Assembly: GCA_030040825.1 (NCBI GenBank)
Contig: JASHSY010000030.1
Coordinates: 1 to 16,777, forward strand
Reading direction: 5' to 3'
Source of the DNA: Xanthobacteraceae bacterium
GTDB taxonomy: Bacteria > Pseudomonadota > Alphaproteobacteria > Rhizobiales > Xanthobacteraceae
Length of the DNA stretch: 16,777 bases
The translations under genes were made by a program, and so were the position numbers. The notes below the pieces were generated by a model, which worked only from the letters and a program-made list of their open reading frames with translations, was not told where the DNA came from and did not search any database. Positions within the stretch are counted from its first letter, which is position 1. Every line of letters begins with the position of its first letter. This document shows positions 7,558-15,062 of this stretch, piece after piece.

Positions 7558-8124
7558 TCAGTTGACCACGACCGTCACATTGGTCGGATTGGTGACAATG
7601 TCGTAGACCGCGGATCGCTTTTGCGATTGTGCCACGAGCGCTTCGATGTCTTCACGTTTGGCGTCGGCGTCGATGTCATAGGAAACTCTGATGCCGTTGT
7701 AGCCATTGCGCACATCGCTATCGATGCCGAGGATGCCTTGGATATCCATATCGCCTTCGACGGTCGCCTTGACCGAGCGCAGTTGAATATTGCGGTGCTG
7801 GGCGACGGCGGCGATGCCGGCGGTGAGGCAGCTTGCCAAGCCGACCAGAACAAACTCCACAGGTGTGATGCCGTTGTCTTCGGCGGCAAACACCGCCGGA
7901 TGGTCGGCGTCGAAGTTGAACGTCTTCTTGTGACGGTGTTCCTGGCCGAGGCCATAATACCCCTCGACGGTCGAATTGCTGTGCGTGCCGTTTTTCCATT
8001 CGTTAGTCGCGCGCCATTTGAATTGCGCAGCCTGCGGGGCCTTGCTGAGCGCTTCGCGTGCCGCAAGCAGGGCTTCGGTGTTCACGCCGTTCTTGGCAGG
8101 TGCTTTATTGGTCGCAGTAGCCAT
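7558..8124 (-). CDS. OsmC-family protein
   Basis: This 188-residue protein belongs to the OsmC/Ohr fold, whose best-known members reduce organic hydroperoxides through active-site cysteines. The core starts near residue 35 (FKWRATNEWKNGTH) and includes DHPAVFAAEDNGITPVEFVLVGLASCLTAG. Cys99 on the central helix is the usual peroxidatic cysteine. It is the only cysteine in the protein, so a classical two-cysteine OsmC/Ohr cycle is not possible. This points to the OsmC-like (YhfA-type) branch. I chose the ATG at 8124 because GGAGG lies 9 nt before it. A longer frame back to 8238 would add a non-conserved stretch. The gene precedes the monooxygenase by 37 bp, suggesting a shared redox or detoxification role. 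A small GGGCGC/GCGCCC hairpin (8181-8196) lies in its leader. Confidence 0.92.
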   Translation of the reverse strand: MATATNKAPAKNGVNTEALLAAREALSKAPQAAQFKWRATNEWKNGTHSNSTVEGYYGLGQEHRHKKTFNFDADHPAVFAAEDNGITPVEFVLVGLASCLTAGIAAVAQHRNIQLRSVKATVEGDMDIQGILGIDSDVRNGYNGIRVSYDIDADAKREDIEALVAQSQKRSAVYDIVTNPTNVTVVVN

Positions 8125-8323
8125 GGGAAATACCCTCCATACGCTAGGTTGAAACGAAAAGAACGCTTTTAAGTCGAACTGGGCGCCCTCGCGCCCGACC
8201 GTGGAGTTATAGATTTGAGGAACGTGGCGATGAGTCAATCTAAATCGCGTAACAGAAAATTCTACTCTATCCGCAAACAGACGGAGAACAAACGTGCTGA
8301 CGATCGGGTATAGGATTTGATTG

Positions 8324-8337
8324 CCAAGGCCCCTTGG
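8324..8337 (-). terminator. Inverted repeat after bpt, possible terminator hairpin
   Basis: CCAAGG (8324-8329) and CCTTGG (8332-8337) form a near-perfect palindrome about 20 bp after the bpt stop. There is no T-run on the minus strand, so it is at best a partial or Rho-assisted end. Confidence 0.25.
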
Positions 8338-8358
8338 GGGGTCGCAAAGCGCTGATGC

Positions 8359-9105
8359 CTATCCCACCCGCCCCCAGCCGTCGGGCGTGAGCCGTTCCTG
8401 CGGCAGGAAGCGGCTTTTGTAATCCATTTTGCGCGAGCCGCGCACCCAATAGCCGAGATAGACGTAAGCCAGTCCCATGCGTTGGGCGCGCGCAATATGA
8501 TCGAGCACCATAAAAGTGCCGAGCGAACGTCCGGCTTCGTCCGGTTCGAAGAACGAATAGACCATGGACAGGCCGTCGGCCAGCACGTCGGTCAGTGCGA
8601 CCGCGATCAGATCGCCGGGGCGGCGCCCTGGCATCGACGTTCCCGGCTCGCGCTGCCGATACTCTATAATGCGAGTTTCGATGTGGCTGTCCTCAACCAT
8701 CATCGCGTAATCGAGCACTGTCATGTCGGCCATACCGCCGTCACGATGCCGCGAATCGAGATAGCCACGGAAGATCGCGTATTGCTCAGATGTTGGGATG
8801 GCGATCTTCATGTCGCCGACAACATCGGCATTGCGCGTGCTGATGCGCCGCATGCTGCGCGTCGGCGTAAATTCGCTGGCGATCACCCGCACGGAGACGC
8901 ACGCGCGGCAGCCTTCACAAGCCGGCCGGTAGGCGATCGACTGGCTGCGGCGAAAGCCGCCCTGGGTCAGGATATTGTTGAGTTCGCCCGCGCGCTCTCC
9001 GACCAGGTGGGTAAAGACTTTTCGCTCTTCCTTGCCGCCGAGATACGGGCAGGGTGATGGCGCGGTCAGGTAAAACTGCGGGGTGTCGCGGGAATGCTGG
9101 GTCAC
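8359..9105 (-). CDS. bpt: Aspartate/glutamate leucyltransferase (Bpt)
   Basis: Bpt is the bacterial member of the ATE arginyltransferase family. It transfers leucine from Leu-tRNA to proteins with N-terminal Asp or Glu and so marks them for ClpS/ClpAP degradation. The protein has 248 residues. The N-terminal ATE domain shows TPQFYLTAPSPCPYLGGKEERKV with Cys19, and YRPACEGCRACVSVRV with Cys63, Cys66 and Cys69. The C-terminal acyltransferase-like domain includes YSFFEPDE and LGYWVRGSRKMDYKSRFLP near the end. I chose GTG at 9105 because it begins the family's usual N-terminus (TQHSRDTPQFY) and has GAAGG just upstream. The longer frame to 9162 adds only an Arg-rich stretch. It lies downstream of the RDD gene on the same strand, 196 bp away. 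Confidence 0.95.
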   Translation of the reverse strand: MTQHSRDTPQFYLTAPSPCPYLGGKEERKVFTHLVGERAGELNNILTQGGFRRSQSIAYRPACEGCRACVSVRVIASEFTPTRSMRRISTRNADVVGDMKIAIPTSEQYAIFRGYLDSRHRDGGMADMTVLDYAMMVEDSHIETRIIEYRQREPGTSMPGRRPGDLIAVALTDVLADGLSMVYSFFEPDEAGRSLGTFMVLDHIARAQRMGLAYVYLGYWVRGSRKMDYKSRFLPQERLTPDGWGRVG

Positions 9106-9301
9106 GGAACCTTCGGGCCGTTGCTGGCCGCTTCGCCTCCTTGGCCGAGACCGCCTCGGCAACCGCCAGATTGCCCGAGAATGCCGGCTCGTTAAAGACC
9201 GAATTCAGTGCATTTGATGATTGCTAGCCGGTTGGCGGCAAATTCGTGGAGCGAATGTCAATCGAAAGCTCGAACACGGACGCAAACTCAGAGTCCGACC
9301 A

Positions 9302-9853
9302 CTAGAGAGCGGCGTGCCGGGCGCGCAAGGTTGTTGCCCGCCCGCTGGCGTTGATGATGACAGTACCGACAATCAGGTCGTGCAGGAGCCGCTTGCGCGG
9401 ATTGAAAAAGCCGACCACTAGGATAAACGGTGACAGGATACTCACGCTGACCCAGTAGACGACCGCATGGACGGCGCCAAGTACAAAATAAGCCGGCGCG
9501 CCGTACCAGGTGCGCATCTCAAGCTCCATGGCGCGCATGCCGAGCGTTGCCGACGCAAGGCTGCCGAGCGTCATGCCGTAATAGAACAGCGCCCAGACTA
9601 CCGACGCTGGCGACAACAGCCAGAATAACGTCCAGCCGAGCCCGAAGGTGATGAGCCCTAAGACGAAAATGAACATAGCAGCCGCAATCAGCGGCACCGC
9701 AATGACAATCAAGTCGATGACGAAGGCGACGACGCGCCGCGCCAGCACGCCATCGAACAGCTCAGGATTCGTGCGCGGGTCGTAGGCATGCGGCCGGACA
9801 TCGGCCGCAATGCCAATGTCGCTCGGGCCCGGATTTTGCCCGGAATAGCTCAT
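9302..9853 (-). CDS. RDD-family membrane protein
   Basis: This 183-residue inner-membrane protein has about four hydrophobic segments (roughly residues 41-63, 64-90, 118-143, 143-155). The RDD signature is visible: the Arg pair at 39-40 and Asp47 in GVLARRVVAFVIDL, and a second conserved Asp in RLLHDLIVGTVII. RDD proteins are proposed transporters or membrane accessory proteins, and some have Na+/H+ exchange activity. Substrate and role here are unknown. I favour the ATG at 9853 (MSYSGQNPG), which fits related proteins I recall. An in-frame ATG at 9892 would add 13 residues and has no better ribosome binding site. The gene is divergent from the threonine ammonia-lyase gene, with 74 bp between starts, and lies upstream of bpt. 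Confidence 0.85.
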   Translation of the reverse strand: MSYSGQNPGPSDIGIAADVRPHAYDPRTNPELFDGVLARRVVAFVIDLIVIAVPLIAAAMFIFVLGLITFGLGWTLFWLLSPASVVWALFYYGMTLGSLASATLGMRAMELEMRTWYGAPAYFVLGAVHAVVYWVSVSILSPFILVVGFFNPRKRLLHDLIVGTVIINASGRATTLRARHAAL

Positions 9854-9927
9854 GGCTTTCTCGTGCTGCGGGTCTACTCGCGACTCTTTCATTGTAACGC
9901 CGGCGAAAATGAGGAAAAAGGCCGGGC

Positions 9928-11148
9928 ATGGTGAAGCTTGCCGACATCGAGGCTGCCCGACACATCATTGTCGGACATGTGCTGCGCACGCCGCTGTTGG
10001 CGGCGCCGCGGCTATCGACCCTGACCGGCGCGGATGTCTTCGTCAAATACGAGAATTTGCAGGTCACCAATTCGTTCAAGGAACGCGGCGCCTGCGTGAA
10101 GCTCGATTCGCTTACCGCCGCGGAGCGCCGCCGCGGCGTGATCGCGATGTCGGCGGGCAACCATGCGCAGGCGGTGGCCTATCACGCCCGTCGGCTCGGC
10201 ATTCCCGCCACGATCGTCATGCCGGTGACCACGCCATTCGTGAAAGTCAAAGCCACCGAGGCGCTCAGCGCTACCGTCGTGCTCGACGGCGAGACAATTG
10301 CCGAAGCACAGCTACGCGCCGAGGCAATCGCGGCAGTACGCGACCTCGTCTGGGTGCATCCTTACGATGATCCGCGCATCATCGCCGGACAGGGAACGAT
10401 CGCTCTGGAAATGCTGGAGGATGCTCCCGGCCTCGACATCTTGGTCATCCCGATTGGCGGTGGCGGCTTGATTGCCGGTTGCGCCACCGCTGCGCGGGCA
10501 AAAAAGCCGTCGATTGAAATTGTCGGTGTCGAAAGCGCGCTCTATCCGTCGATGTGGAACGCAATCCACCAGGATGGCCGGCCATGCGGCGGTCCGACTT
10601 TGGCGGAGGGCATTGCCGTGAAGAATGTCGGCAAGCTCACGCTGCCGGTGATACGCGACCTCGTCAGCGACATCGTACTGGTGGACGAGCCGCAGATCGA
10701 GCGTGCGGTCAACGCGTTTCTGACTCTGCAAAAGACCATGGCCGAAGGGGCGGGCGCTGCCGGATTAGCCGCCATGCTGGCGGAACCGGAGCGCTTTCGC
10801 GACCGCAAAATCGGATTGATCTTGTGCGGCGGCAATATCGATCCGCGCATTCTTGCTTCCATCATGGTACGCGAACTGGAGCGGGAGGACCGTATCGTCT
10901 CTTTCCGGCTTACCATTCCCGACCGGCCGGGAATTCTCGGCCTGATCGCAAGCCGCCTCGGCGCGTTTGGCGCCAACATTCTAAGCGTCGATCATCACCG
11001 GCTGTTCCTTGACGTTCCGGCCAAGGGCGCCAAGCTCGACGTGACGATGGAAACGCGCGACGCCGCGCATGCCGAAGAAATCTTCAGCGCGCTTGCCACC
11101 GACGGCTACCGGCCGGTGCGTATGCCAAGTGGCACGGCGATGCAGTAG
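9928..11148 (+). CDS. Threonine ammonia-lyase with ACT domain (catabolic/biosynthetic dehydratase)
   Basis: This PLP enzyme deaminates threonine (and usually serine) to 2-oxobutyrate, feeding isoleucine synthesis or threonine breakdown. It has 406 residues. The PLP lysine is Lys51 in NSFKERGA, the phosphate-binding glycine loop is GGGGLIAG (177-184), and SAGNHAQ (75-81) is the substrate loop. A single ACT domain follows (about 325-397, VSFRLTIPDRPGILGLI). This is the short TdcB-like form with one C-terminal ACT domain, not the long E. coli IlvA form with two ACT-like modules. AAAGG lies 7 nt before the ATG. The gene stands alone, divergent from the RDD gene, and converges on the hemB cluster with only 13 bp between stops. 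Confidence 0.94.
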   Translation: MVKLADIEAARHIIVGHVLRTPLLAAPRLSTLTGADVFVKYENLQVTNSFKERGACVKLDSLTAAERRRGVIAMSAGNHAQAVAYHARRLGIPATIVMPVTTPFVKVKATEALSATVVLDGETIAEAQLRAEAIAAVRDLVWVHPYDDPRIIAGQGTIALEMLEDAPGLDILVIPIGGGGLIAGCATAARAKKPSIEIVGVESALYPSMWNAIHQDGRPCGGPTLAEGIAVKNVGKLTLPVIRDLVSDIVLVDEPQIERAVNAFLTLQKTMAEGAGAAGLAAMLAEPERFRDRKIGLILCGGNIDPRILASIMVRELEREDRIVSFRLTIPDRPGILGLIASRLGAFGANILSVDHHRLFLDVPAKGAKLDVTMETRDAAHAEEIFSALATDGYRPVRMPSGTAMQ

Positions 11149-11161
11149 TTGGATTACCGCA

Positions 11162-12091
11162 CTATTTGCTGCCGCCGAAGATATTGCTGATGAAGTCGAG
11201 CGGCCCGCCGCTTGAGCTGTCAGCCGACGTCGTGCTCGCGGGAGCTGAATCCGGCCGCGGCCGCGGCATCGGGATCGGTCCGGCCGACGCCATCCGCGTC
11301 GGCGCCTCCGTGCGGGTAGCCGGTTCGGCTGCCGCCGTGGTTGGCTTGACATTCGCTTCGGCGATCACGTGCGGCCGGCGCTTCGGGAGGGGGACCGGAC
11401 CGGCGAGCGGTGTCCCCGCCGGTATTTCGTCGGCTGCCGGTTCGCTCGCGAGAGGTCGAGCATCGGCGACCTTTGGGTTCGGCGCACTCGCCTCGGAAGG
11501 TGCCGGTGTCGTGGCCGCAGGCGGCATCGGCAATTCGCTCGCTTTGGTGCTGGCCGGCATTGGCGGCCACGGATCGGCGGGCGCGGCTGCACTCATCGTG
11601 GCCGGGCTTGTCGCGGCAGTGCTCATCGCGGGCGCGGCCGCCGGCGTCGCTGCCGGCGTTGGCGACATTGTCACGATTGAGGTGCTCGGCGGCGGGGCCG
11701 GCGTGTTTGACGGCGACACACTCATCGATGCTTCCGGCGCGCGTTCGGCCAGCAACGGTCCCTTCGGCGCCGGCGCGTCGGTTGGCGTCCATGGATCGGC
11801 AAGCTTCGCCTGTTGCGCCGCGGCCGCCATCATCCGGTCGGTGGACTCCTGGGTGGATTCTTGGCTGGACTCTTGCCTGGACTCCTGGCTCGCACTGCTG
11901 CTCGCCGGCTCGTTGATCGAAGCCTTGGAAGCAAGCTGGTGGAAGGTCGGAATTTTCGGCGGGCCGACATAGGCCCGCACGAACGCCGTGATGGTCCACA
12001 AGACCACGGGGATGGCGGTGATCACCGCCACCAGAATGATGATACGGCGCAACAGCGGCAGGTAATGGCCGATATCCTCGTCGTCCCGCAT
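11162..12091 (-). CDS. Membrane-anchored Ala/Pro-rich low-complexity protein, function unknown
   Basis: This 309-residue protein has a short charged start (MRDDEDIGHYLPLLRR), one hydrophobic helix (about residues 16-40, IIILVAVITAIPVVLWTITAF) and then a long Ala/Pro/Ser/Thr-rich region. That layout suggests an inner-membrane anchor with an extended periplasmic or cytoplasmic tail. The tail contains four QES-type repeats (about 69-83), two related PGPVPLPKRRP / GPIPMPRPRP motifs, and a conserved-looking end PLDFISNIFGGSK. I recognise no domain. It starts 32 bp after hemB, so it is probably cotranscribed with it. Part of the tail is coded by a REP-like sequence, so some of this protein may be recent low-complexity expansion. 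The opposite strand is also open here, but lacks a plausible N-terminus. Confidence 0.75.
   Translation of the reverse strand: MRDDEDIGHYLPLLRRIIILVAVITAIPVVLWTITAFVRAYVGPPKIPTFHQLASKASINEPASSSASQESRQESSQESTQESTDRMMAAAAQQAKLADPWTPTDAPAPKGPLLAERAPEASMSVSPSNTPAPPPSTSIVTMSPTPAATPAAAPAMSTAATSPATMSAAAPADPWPPMPASTKASELPMPPAATTPAPSEASAPNPKVADARPLASEPAADEIPAGTPLAGPVPLPKRRPHVIAEANVKPTTAAAEPATRTEAPTRMASAGPIPMPRPRPDSAPASTTSADSSSGGPLDFISNIFGGSK
11594..11630. repeat. REP-like sequence inside a coding region
   Basis: The + strand reads GTGGCCGGGCTTGTCGCGGC, close to the core of the Bradyrhizobium-group REP element, with GCCG (11601-11604) complementary to CGGC (11614-11617). On the minus strand one unused frame gives CRDKPGHDE, a peptide familiar from mis-annotated translations of these elements. 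The host gene reads it in another frame as Ala/Ser/Thr-rich sequence without a stop. Confidence 0.45.
11842..11889. repeat. Four tandem 12-bp repeats
   Basis: Four imperfect copies of TGGACTCCTGGC run from 11842 in exact 12-bp steps (11842, 11854, 11866, 11878). The unit is a multiple of three, so copy-number change would keep the reading frame. It encodes the QES(T/R/S) repeats of the low-complexity protein. Confidence 0.85.
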
Positions 12092-12123
12092 GATATCCCC
12101 ACGTTACGTTCGCTCGCCGGCGG

Positions 12124-13188
12124 CTACGCTCCGCCCTTTTTGAGCTTCTCCGCGATTCTGGCCGCGAAGTATGTCAGCACGCCATCGGCGCCGGCGCGCT
12201 TGAACGCGATTAGGCTCTCGGTCATCGCTTTGTCCCCGTCGAGCCAGCCGTTCCCCGCGGCAGCCATGATCATCGCATATTCACCCGACACTTGGTAGGC
12301 GAAGGTAGGCATGCCGAAGGTGTCCTTCACCCGCGCCAGAATATCGAGATAAGGCAGACCGGGCTTGACCATCACCATGTCGGCGCCTTCGGCGATATCG
12401 AGTTCCACTTCGCGCAACGCCTCGTCGGCGTTGGCCGGATCCATTTGATAGGTGCGTTTGTCGCCGGTGAGTGCCGCGTTCGACCCGACAGCGTCGCGGA
12501 ACGGGCCGTAAAACGCTGAAGCGTATTTGGCGGCATAGGCCATGATCTGCACGTCGCCGAAGCCTTTACCGTCGAGACCGTTACGAATTGCGCCGACGCG
12601 GCCATCCATCATGTCGGACGGCGCGATGATATCGCAGCCGGCTTCCGCCTGGATCAACGCCTGGCGCACCAGTACCGCCACGGTTTCGTCGTTGAGGATG
12701 ACGCCGTCGCGCAAAAGTCCGTCATGGCCGTGACTGGTATAGGGGTCGAGTGCCACGTCGCAGAGCACTCCAATATCCGGCACCTCTTTTTTGATGGCGC
12801 GGACCGCGCGGCAGACGAGATTGTCGGCGTTCAGCGCCTCGGAACCGTCGTCGTCGCGCTTGCTTGGATCGGTGTAAGGGAAAAGCGCGAGGCACGGAAT
12901 GGCGAGCTTGGCCGCGCGGTCCGCCGCGCGCACCGCCTGATCGATCGAGAGCCGTTCGACGTCCGGCATCGAGGTGACCGGCGCGCGCACATTGACGCCG
13001 TCGACCAGAAACAGCGGCCAGATCAAATCGTCGGTGGTCAGCGCATGTTCGCGCACCATGCGCCGCGACCATTCGGCGCGGCGGTTCCGGCGCGGGCGGA
13101 TGGCCAGATCGAGGCGTCCGGCCGGCGCTTCGGCCTCGGCGGGAACGGAACGCAGCCGCTCCAGCGGGCGGCCGAATTTGATCGCCAT
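12124..13188 (-). CDS. hemB: Delta-aminolevulinic acid dehydratase (porphobilinogen synthase)
   Basis: This enzyme condenses two 5-aminolevulinate molecules to porphobilinogen in tetrapyrrole synthesis. It has 354 residues. The two active-site lysines are Lys221 in MAYAAKYASAFYGPFR and Lys275 in MVKPGLPYLD. The metal region (143-156) reads CDVALDPYTSHGHD. In zinc-dependent enzymes this region has three cysteines (as in DVCFCEYTSHGHCG), while here the key positions are Ala, Asp and Asp. This is the Mg2+-dependent type first described in Bradyrhizobium, which avoids a zinc requirement for heme synthesis. GGAG lies 9 nt before the ATG. The low-complexity membrane protein gene follows 32 bp later, and the DUF6163-like gene is divergent, 113 bp away. 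Confidence 0.97.
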   Translation of the reverse strand: MAIKFGRPLERLRSVPAEAEAPAGRLDLAIRPRRNRRAEWSRRMVREHALTTDDLIWPLFLVDGVNVRAPVTSMPDVERLSIDQAVRAADRAAKLAIPCLALFPYTDPSKRDDDGSEALNADNLVCRAVRAIKKEVPDIGVLCDVALDPYTSHGHDGLLRDGVILNDETVAVLVRQALIQAEAGCDIIAPSDMMDGRVGAIRNGLDGKGFGDVQIMAYAAKYASAFYGPFRDAVGSNAALTGDKRTYQMDPANADEALREVELDIAEGADMVMVKPGLPYLDILARVKDTFGMPTFAYQVSGEYAMIMAAAGNGWLDGDKAMTESLIAFKRAGADGVLTYFAARIAEKLKKGGA

Positions 13189-13301
13189 ATCAGCTTACTC
13201 CACGGACTTTGGCTCTATGTACCGCGTCCGGCGGCTAGCCGCTACTGCTTGAGTCGTCATGGTTGACTTCCGCCTGCCGCGGATGCCAAGCCCGCATTGC
13301 C

Positions 13302-13760
13302 ATGAGCGAACAGTCCCAGCGGCAGCCGACACGGCCGAGCGACTTACTTGAGCCGGTGCGCGCCAGGAAGGCCTCCGATCCGGCCGGAACCTGGGCGGAA
13401 TATCTGGTTTTGTTTCTGCGCATTATGGCGGCGGTGTCGCTGGCAAAGGGGCTTTACCATTGGGCCGCGGTGTGCGGCATAGTCGGCGCCGCCGACGGCG
13501 GCTTCGAGGCGCACACCGTCGCGTGGCAGACTGCAACGGTGTTCTTCGCGGTCATCGATCTGGTGGCCGCGGTCGGACTGTGGCTCGCGGCGCCCTGGGG
13601 CGCGGTGGTGTGGCTCACTTCGGTCGTCTCGATGGCAATGGTGGAGGCGTTCTTTCCTCAGGTCTATGGCGGCAGCTTGTTCGTCGTCCTCGTCGAACTC
13701 ACCTTGCTTTGCACGTATCTGTGGCTGGCGATTTTCGCCGCGCGCGAGCAGCCGGTGTGA
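13302..13760 (+). CDS. Four-helix membrane protein, DUF6163-like
   Basis: This 152-residue protein has a polar N-terminus of about 30 residues and then four hydrophobic segments (about 33-60, 74-96, 98-118 and 125-146) ending in AAREQPV. No catalytic motif is visible. From memory it resembles the DUF6163 family, which is found beside hemB in Bradyrhizobium-type genomes, but I cannot confirm this by search. The start is uncertain. The ATG at 13302 begins a plausible MSEQSQRQ leader but has a poor ribosome binding site, and a TTG at 13263 would add 13 residues. It is divergent from hemB and convergent with the glycan operon, ending 24 bp before a palindromic element. Confidence 0.75.
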   Translation: MSEQSQRQPTRPSDLLEPVRARKASDPAGTWAEYLVLFLRIMAAVSLAKGLYHWAAVCGIVGAADGGFEAHTVAWQTATVFFAVIDLVAAVGLWLAAPWGAVVWLTSVVSMAMVEAFFPQVYGGSLFVVLVELTLLCTYLWLAIFAAREQPV

Positions 13761-13783
13761 GCAAGCGAGGCGGCTGCGAATAG

Positions 13784-13824
13784 CTAGACCCAAATCCACT
13801 AGATTGAAACGGATCAGGGTCTAG
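13784..13824. repeat. Long interrupted palindrome, possible bidirectional terminator
   Basis: CTAGACCC (13784-13791) is perfectly complemented by GGGTCTAG (13817-13824). Inside, ATCC (13794-13797) pairs with GGAT (13811-13814) across a 2/2 internal loop, leaving a 13-nt apical loop. It lies between two convergent genes, so the hairpin could terminate or protect transcripts from both sides. It appears to be the left part of a composite element with the palindrome at 13837. Confidence 0.55.
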
Positions 13825-13836
13825 ATTGTTTGGCGG

Positions 13837-13881
13837 GCATGATCTTATCCGAAACCGGCTTCTGCTTTTCGGGATCGTGCT
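13837..13881. repeat. Rhizobiales intergenic palindromic element
   Basis: The left arm GCATGATCTTATCCGAAA and the right arm TTTTCGGGATCGTGCT are complementary in GCA(T/C)GATC and CCGAAA, with a small bulge. From memory this is the widespread Rhizobiales repeat of the form GCATGATCTTATCCGAAAAC ... TTTTCGGGATCATGC. This copy has several substitutions. Its right end overlaps the TAG stop of the family 9 glycosyltransferase (13880-13882). Confidence 0.65.
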
Positions 13882-15055
13882 ACTTGGCGCGTGCTGCGAC
13901 GTGCTGTGCGCCGCCGGTTCCTTCGCGCAAAAATGCATCAGCCCGCTCGATCACCGCGCTCGCTGCAACTTGGTGCATGCAGGCGTGACCGTTCGGGCAG
14001 CGGCTGAGTTGCCGCAGATAGCAGGGCGAGCATTTTATCCCGGCCTGCAACACCGCATCGGCGCGGTGATACGGCCCGATCCAGATCGCGTCGGTCGGAC
14101 CGAACACGCTGACCACCGGCCGACCGAGCGCGACGGCGAGATGCATCGGGCCAGAATCGTTGGTGACGCAGATCGCCGAGCGGCGTATCAGTGCCGCAAG
14201 CTCGGTCAATGTGGTTTCGCCGGCGACGTCGACGGCGCCGGGTGCGAGCCGCGCGACTTCGTCGCACACGGCACGCTCGCGTGCCGATCCCATCAGCGCC
14301 ACCGCGTGGCCGTTGCGTAAGAAATGCCGAGCCACCTCCGCGAATTTGTCGCTGCCCCAATGCTTGGTTTCCCAGATCGTGCCGGGCGCCATGGTGACGA
14401 GGCAGGTTCCGGCAATGCCGTAACGGCGCAGCAGCGCGTCGATACCGAGCTCAGCCGCCTGCGGAATCGGAAAGGAAAAATCCGCCGGGCCCTCCGGCAG
14501 GCCAAGGAGCGGGGCGACGTTGAGATAGCGGTCGACGGCGTGCAGATCGAGCGTCGGCACCGGAATATGATGCGTGTAGGCAATCCAACTTCCCTCGCGC
14601 GCGCCCTGCCAGGCGTGCCGCCGCGCTTCCTCCGGGAACCTGCGCGGTGAAGCGTCCCAAACGCCGGCGCGCGGCCGGTCGAATCCGATTCGTACCGGCG
14701 CGCCGGTCGCACGCGCGAAGATGGCGGTGCGTAATTGGCCGTGCATGTCGACGACGAGGTCGTAGCCGGTAGCGCGCAGCTTTGCGGCGAGCCGCGCATA
14801 AGCGACGAACGGCGCCGGCCGCCAGGGGGCCGACCATTCCTCGCGGGCAAACTCGATCACATTGTTGATCGCCGGATTGTGCCGCAACAGTTCGGCAATC
14901 GCCGGGGTCACCAGCCAATCGATGCGCGCGGCCGGGTAGCGGGCGCGCAGCTTGTTCAACACCGGGATGGTGTGAACCACGTCGCCGACCGCCGATAATT
15001 TGATCAGCAGAATCCTGCGGAAATCTCTGTTGCGCAAGTCGGTGGCGCTTGCCAT
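13880..15055 (-). CDS. Family 9 glycosyltransferase (heptosyltransferase-like)
   Basis: This 391-residue cytoplasmic or peripheral-membrane GT-B enzyme resembles the ADP-heptose:LPS heptosyltransferases (WaaC/WaaF group). The N-terminal domain starts with RILLIKLSAVGDVVHTIPVL, where Asp25 matches the proposed catalytic Asp of WaaC. The donor-binding C-terminal domain carries APGTIWETKHW (223-233) and TNDSGPMHLAVALGRPVVSV (298-317). The cysteine pattern (Cys342, 345, 353, 359; KCSPCYLRQLSRCPNGHACM) recalls WaaF-type enzymes, so I do not choose between waaC and waaF. It is the last gene of a probable operon, 7 bp after the oxygenase gene. The last residues and stop run into a palindromic repeat, so the original C-terminus may have differed. 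It probably adds a core sugar to lipopolysaccharide. Confidence 0.9.
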   Translation of the reverse strand: MASATDLRNRDFRRILLIKLSAVGDVVHTIPVLNKLRARYPAARIDWLVTPAIAELLRHNPAINNVIEFAREEWSAPWRPAPFVAYARLAAKLRATGYDLVVDMHGQLRTAIFARATGAPVRIGFDRPRAGVWDASPRRFPEEARRHAWQGAREGSWIAYTHHIPVPTLDLHAVDRYLNVAPLLGLPEGPADFSFPIPQAAELGIDALLRRYGIAGTCLVTMAPGTIWETKHWGSDKFAEVARHFLRNGHAVALMGSARERAVCDEVARLAPGAVDVAGETTLTELAALIRRSAICVTNDSGPMHLAVALGRPVVSVFGPTDAIWIGPYHRADAVLQAGIKCSPCYLRQLSRCPNGHACMHQVAASAVIERADAFLREGTGGAQHVAARAK

Positions 15056-15062
15056 CGGGAAG

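Noticed and set aside
6309..7565. A 418-residue open frame antisense to the monooxygenase
   Set aside because: The minus strand encodes a recognisable flavoprotein. The + frame is a GC-driven shadow rich in Arg, Asp and Val without motifs.
8125..8238. A longer OsmC start at 8238
   Set aside because: The ATG at 8124 has GGAGG at ideal distance, and the additional 38 residues do not resemble the family.
9144..9160. GCCGAG/CTCGGC hairpin upstream of bpt
   Set aside because: A 6-bp stem in GC-rich DNA is expected by chance, and no riboswitch or attenuator features accompany it.
11166..11972. A Gly/Ala/Val-rich open frame antisense to the low-complexity protein
   Set aside because: The minus-strand frame has a plausible membrane anchor, a start with GGGGA upstream and operon context with hemB. 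The + frame has none of these.
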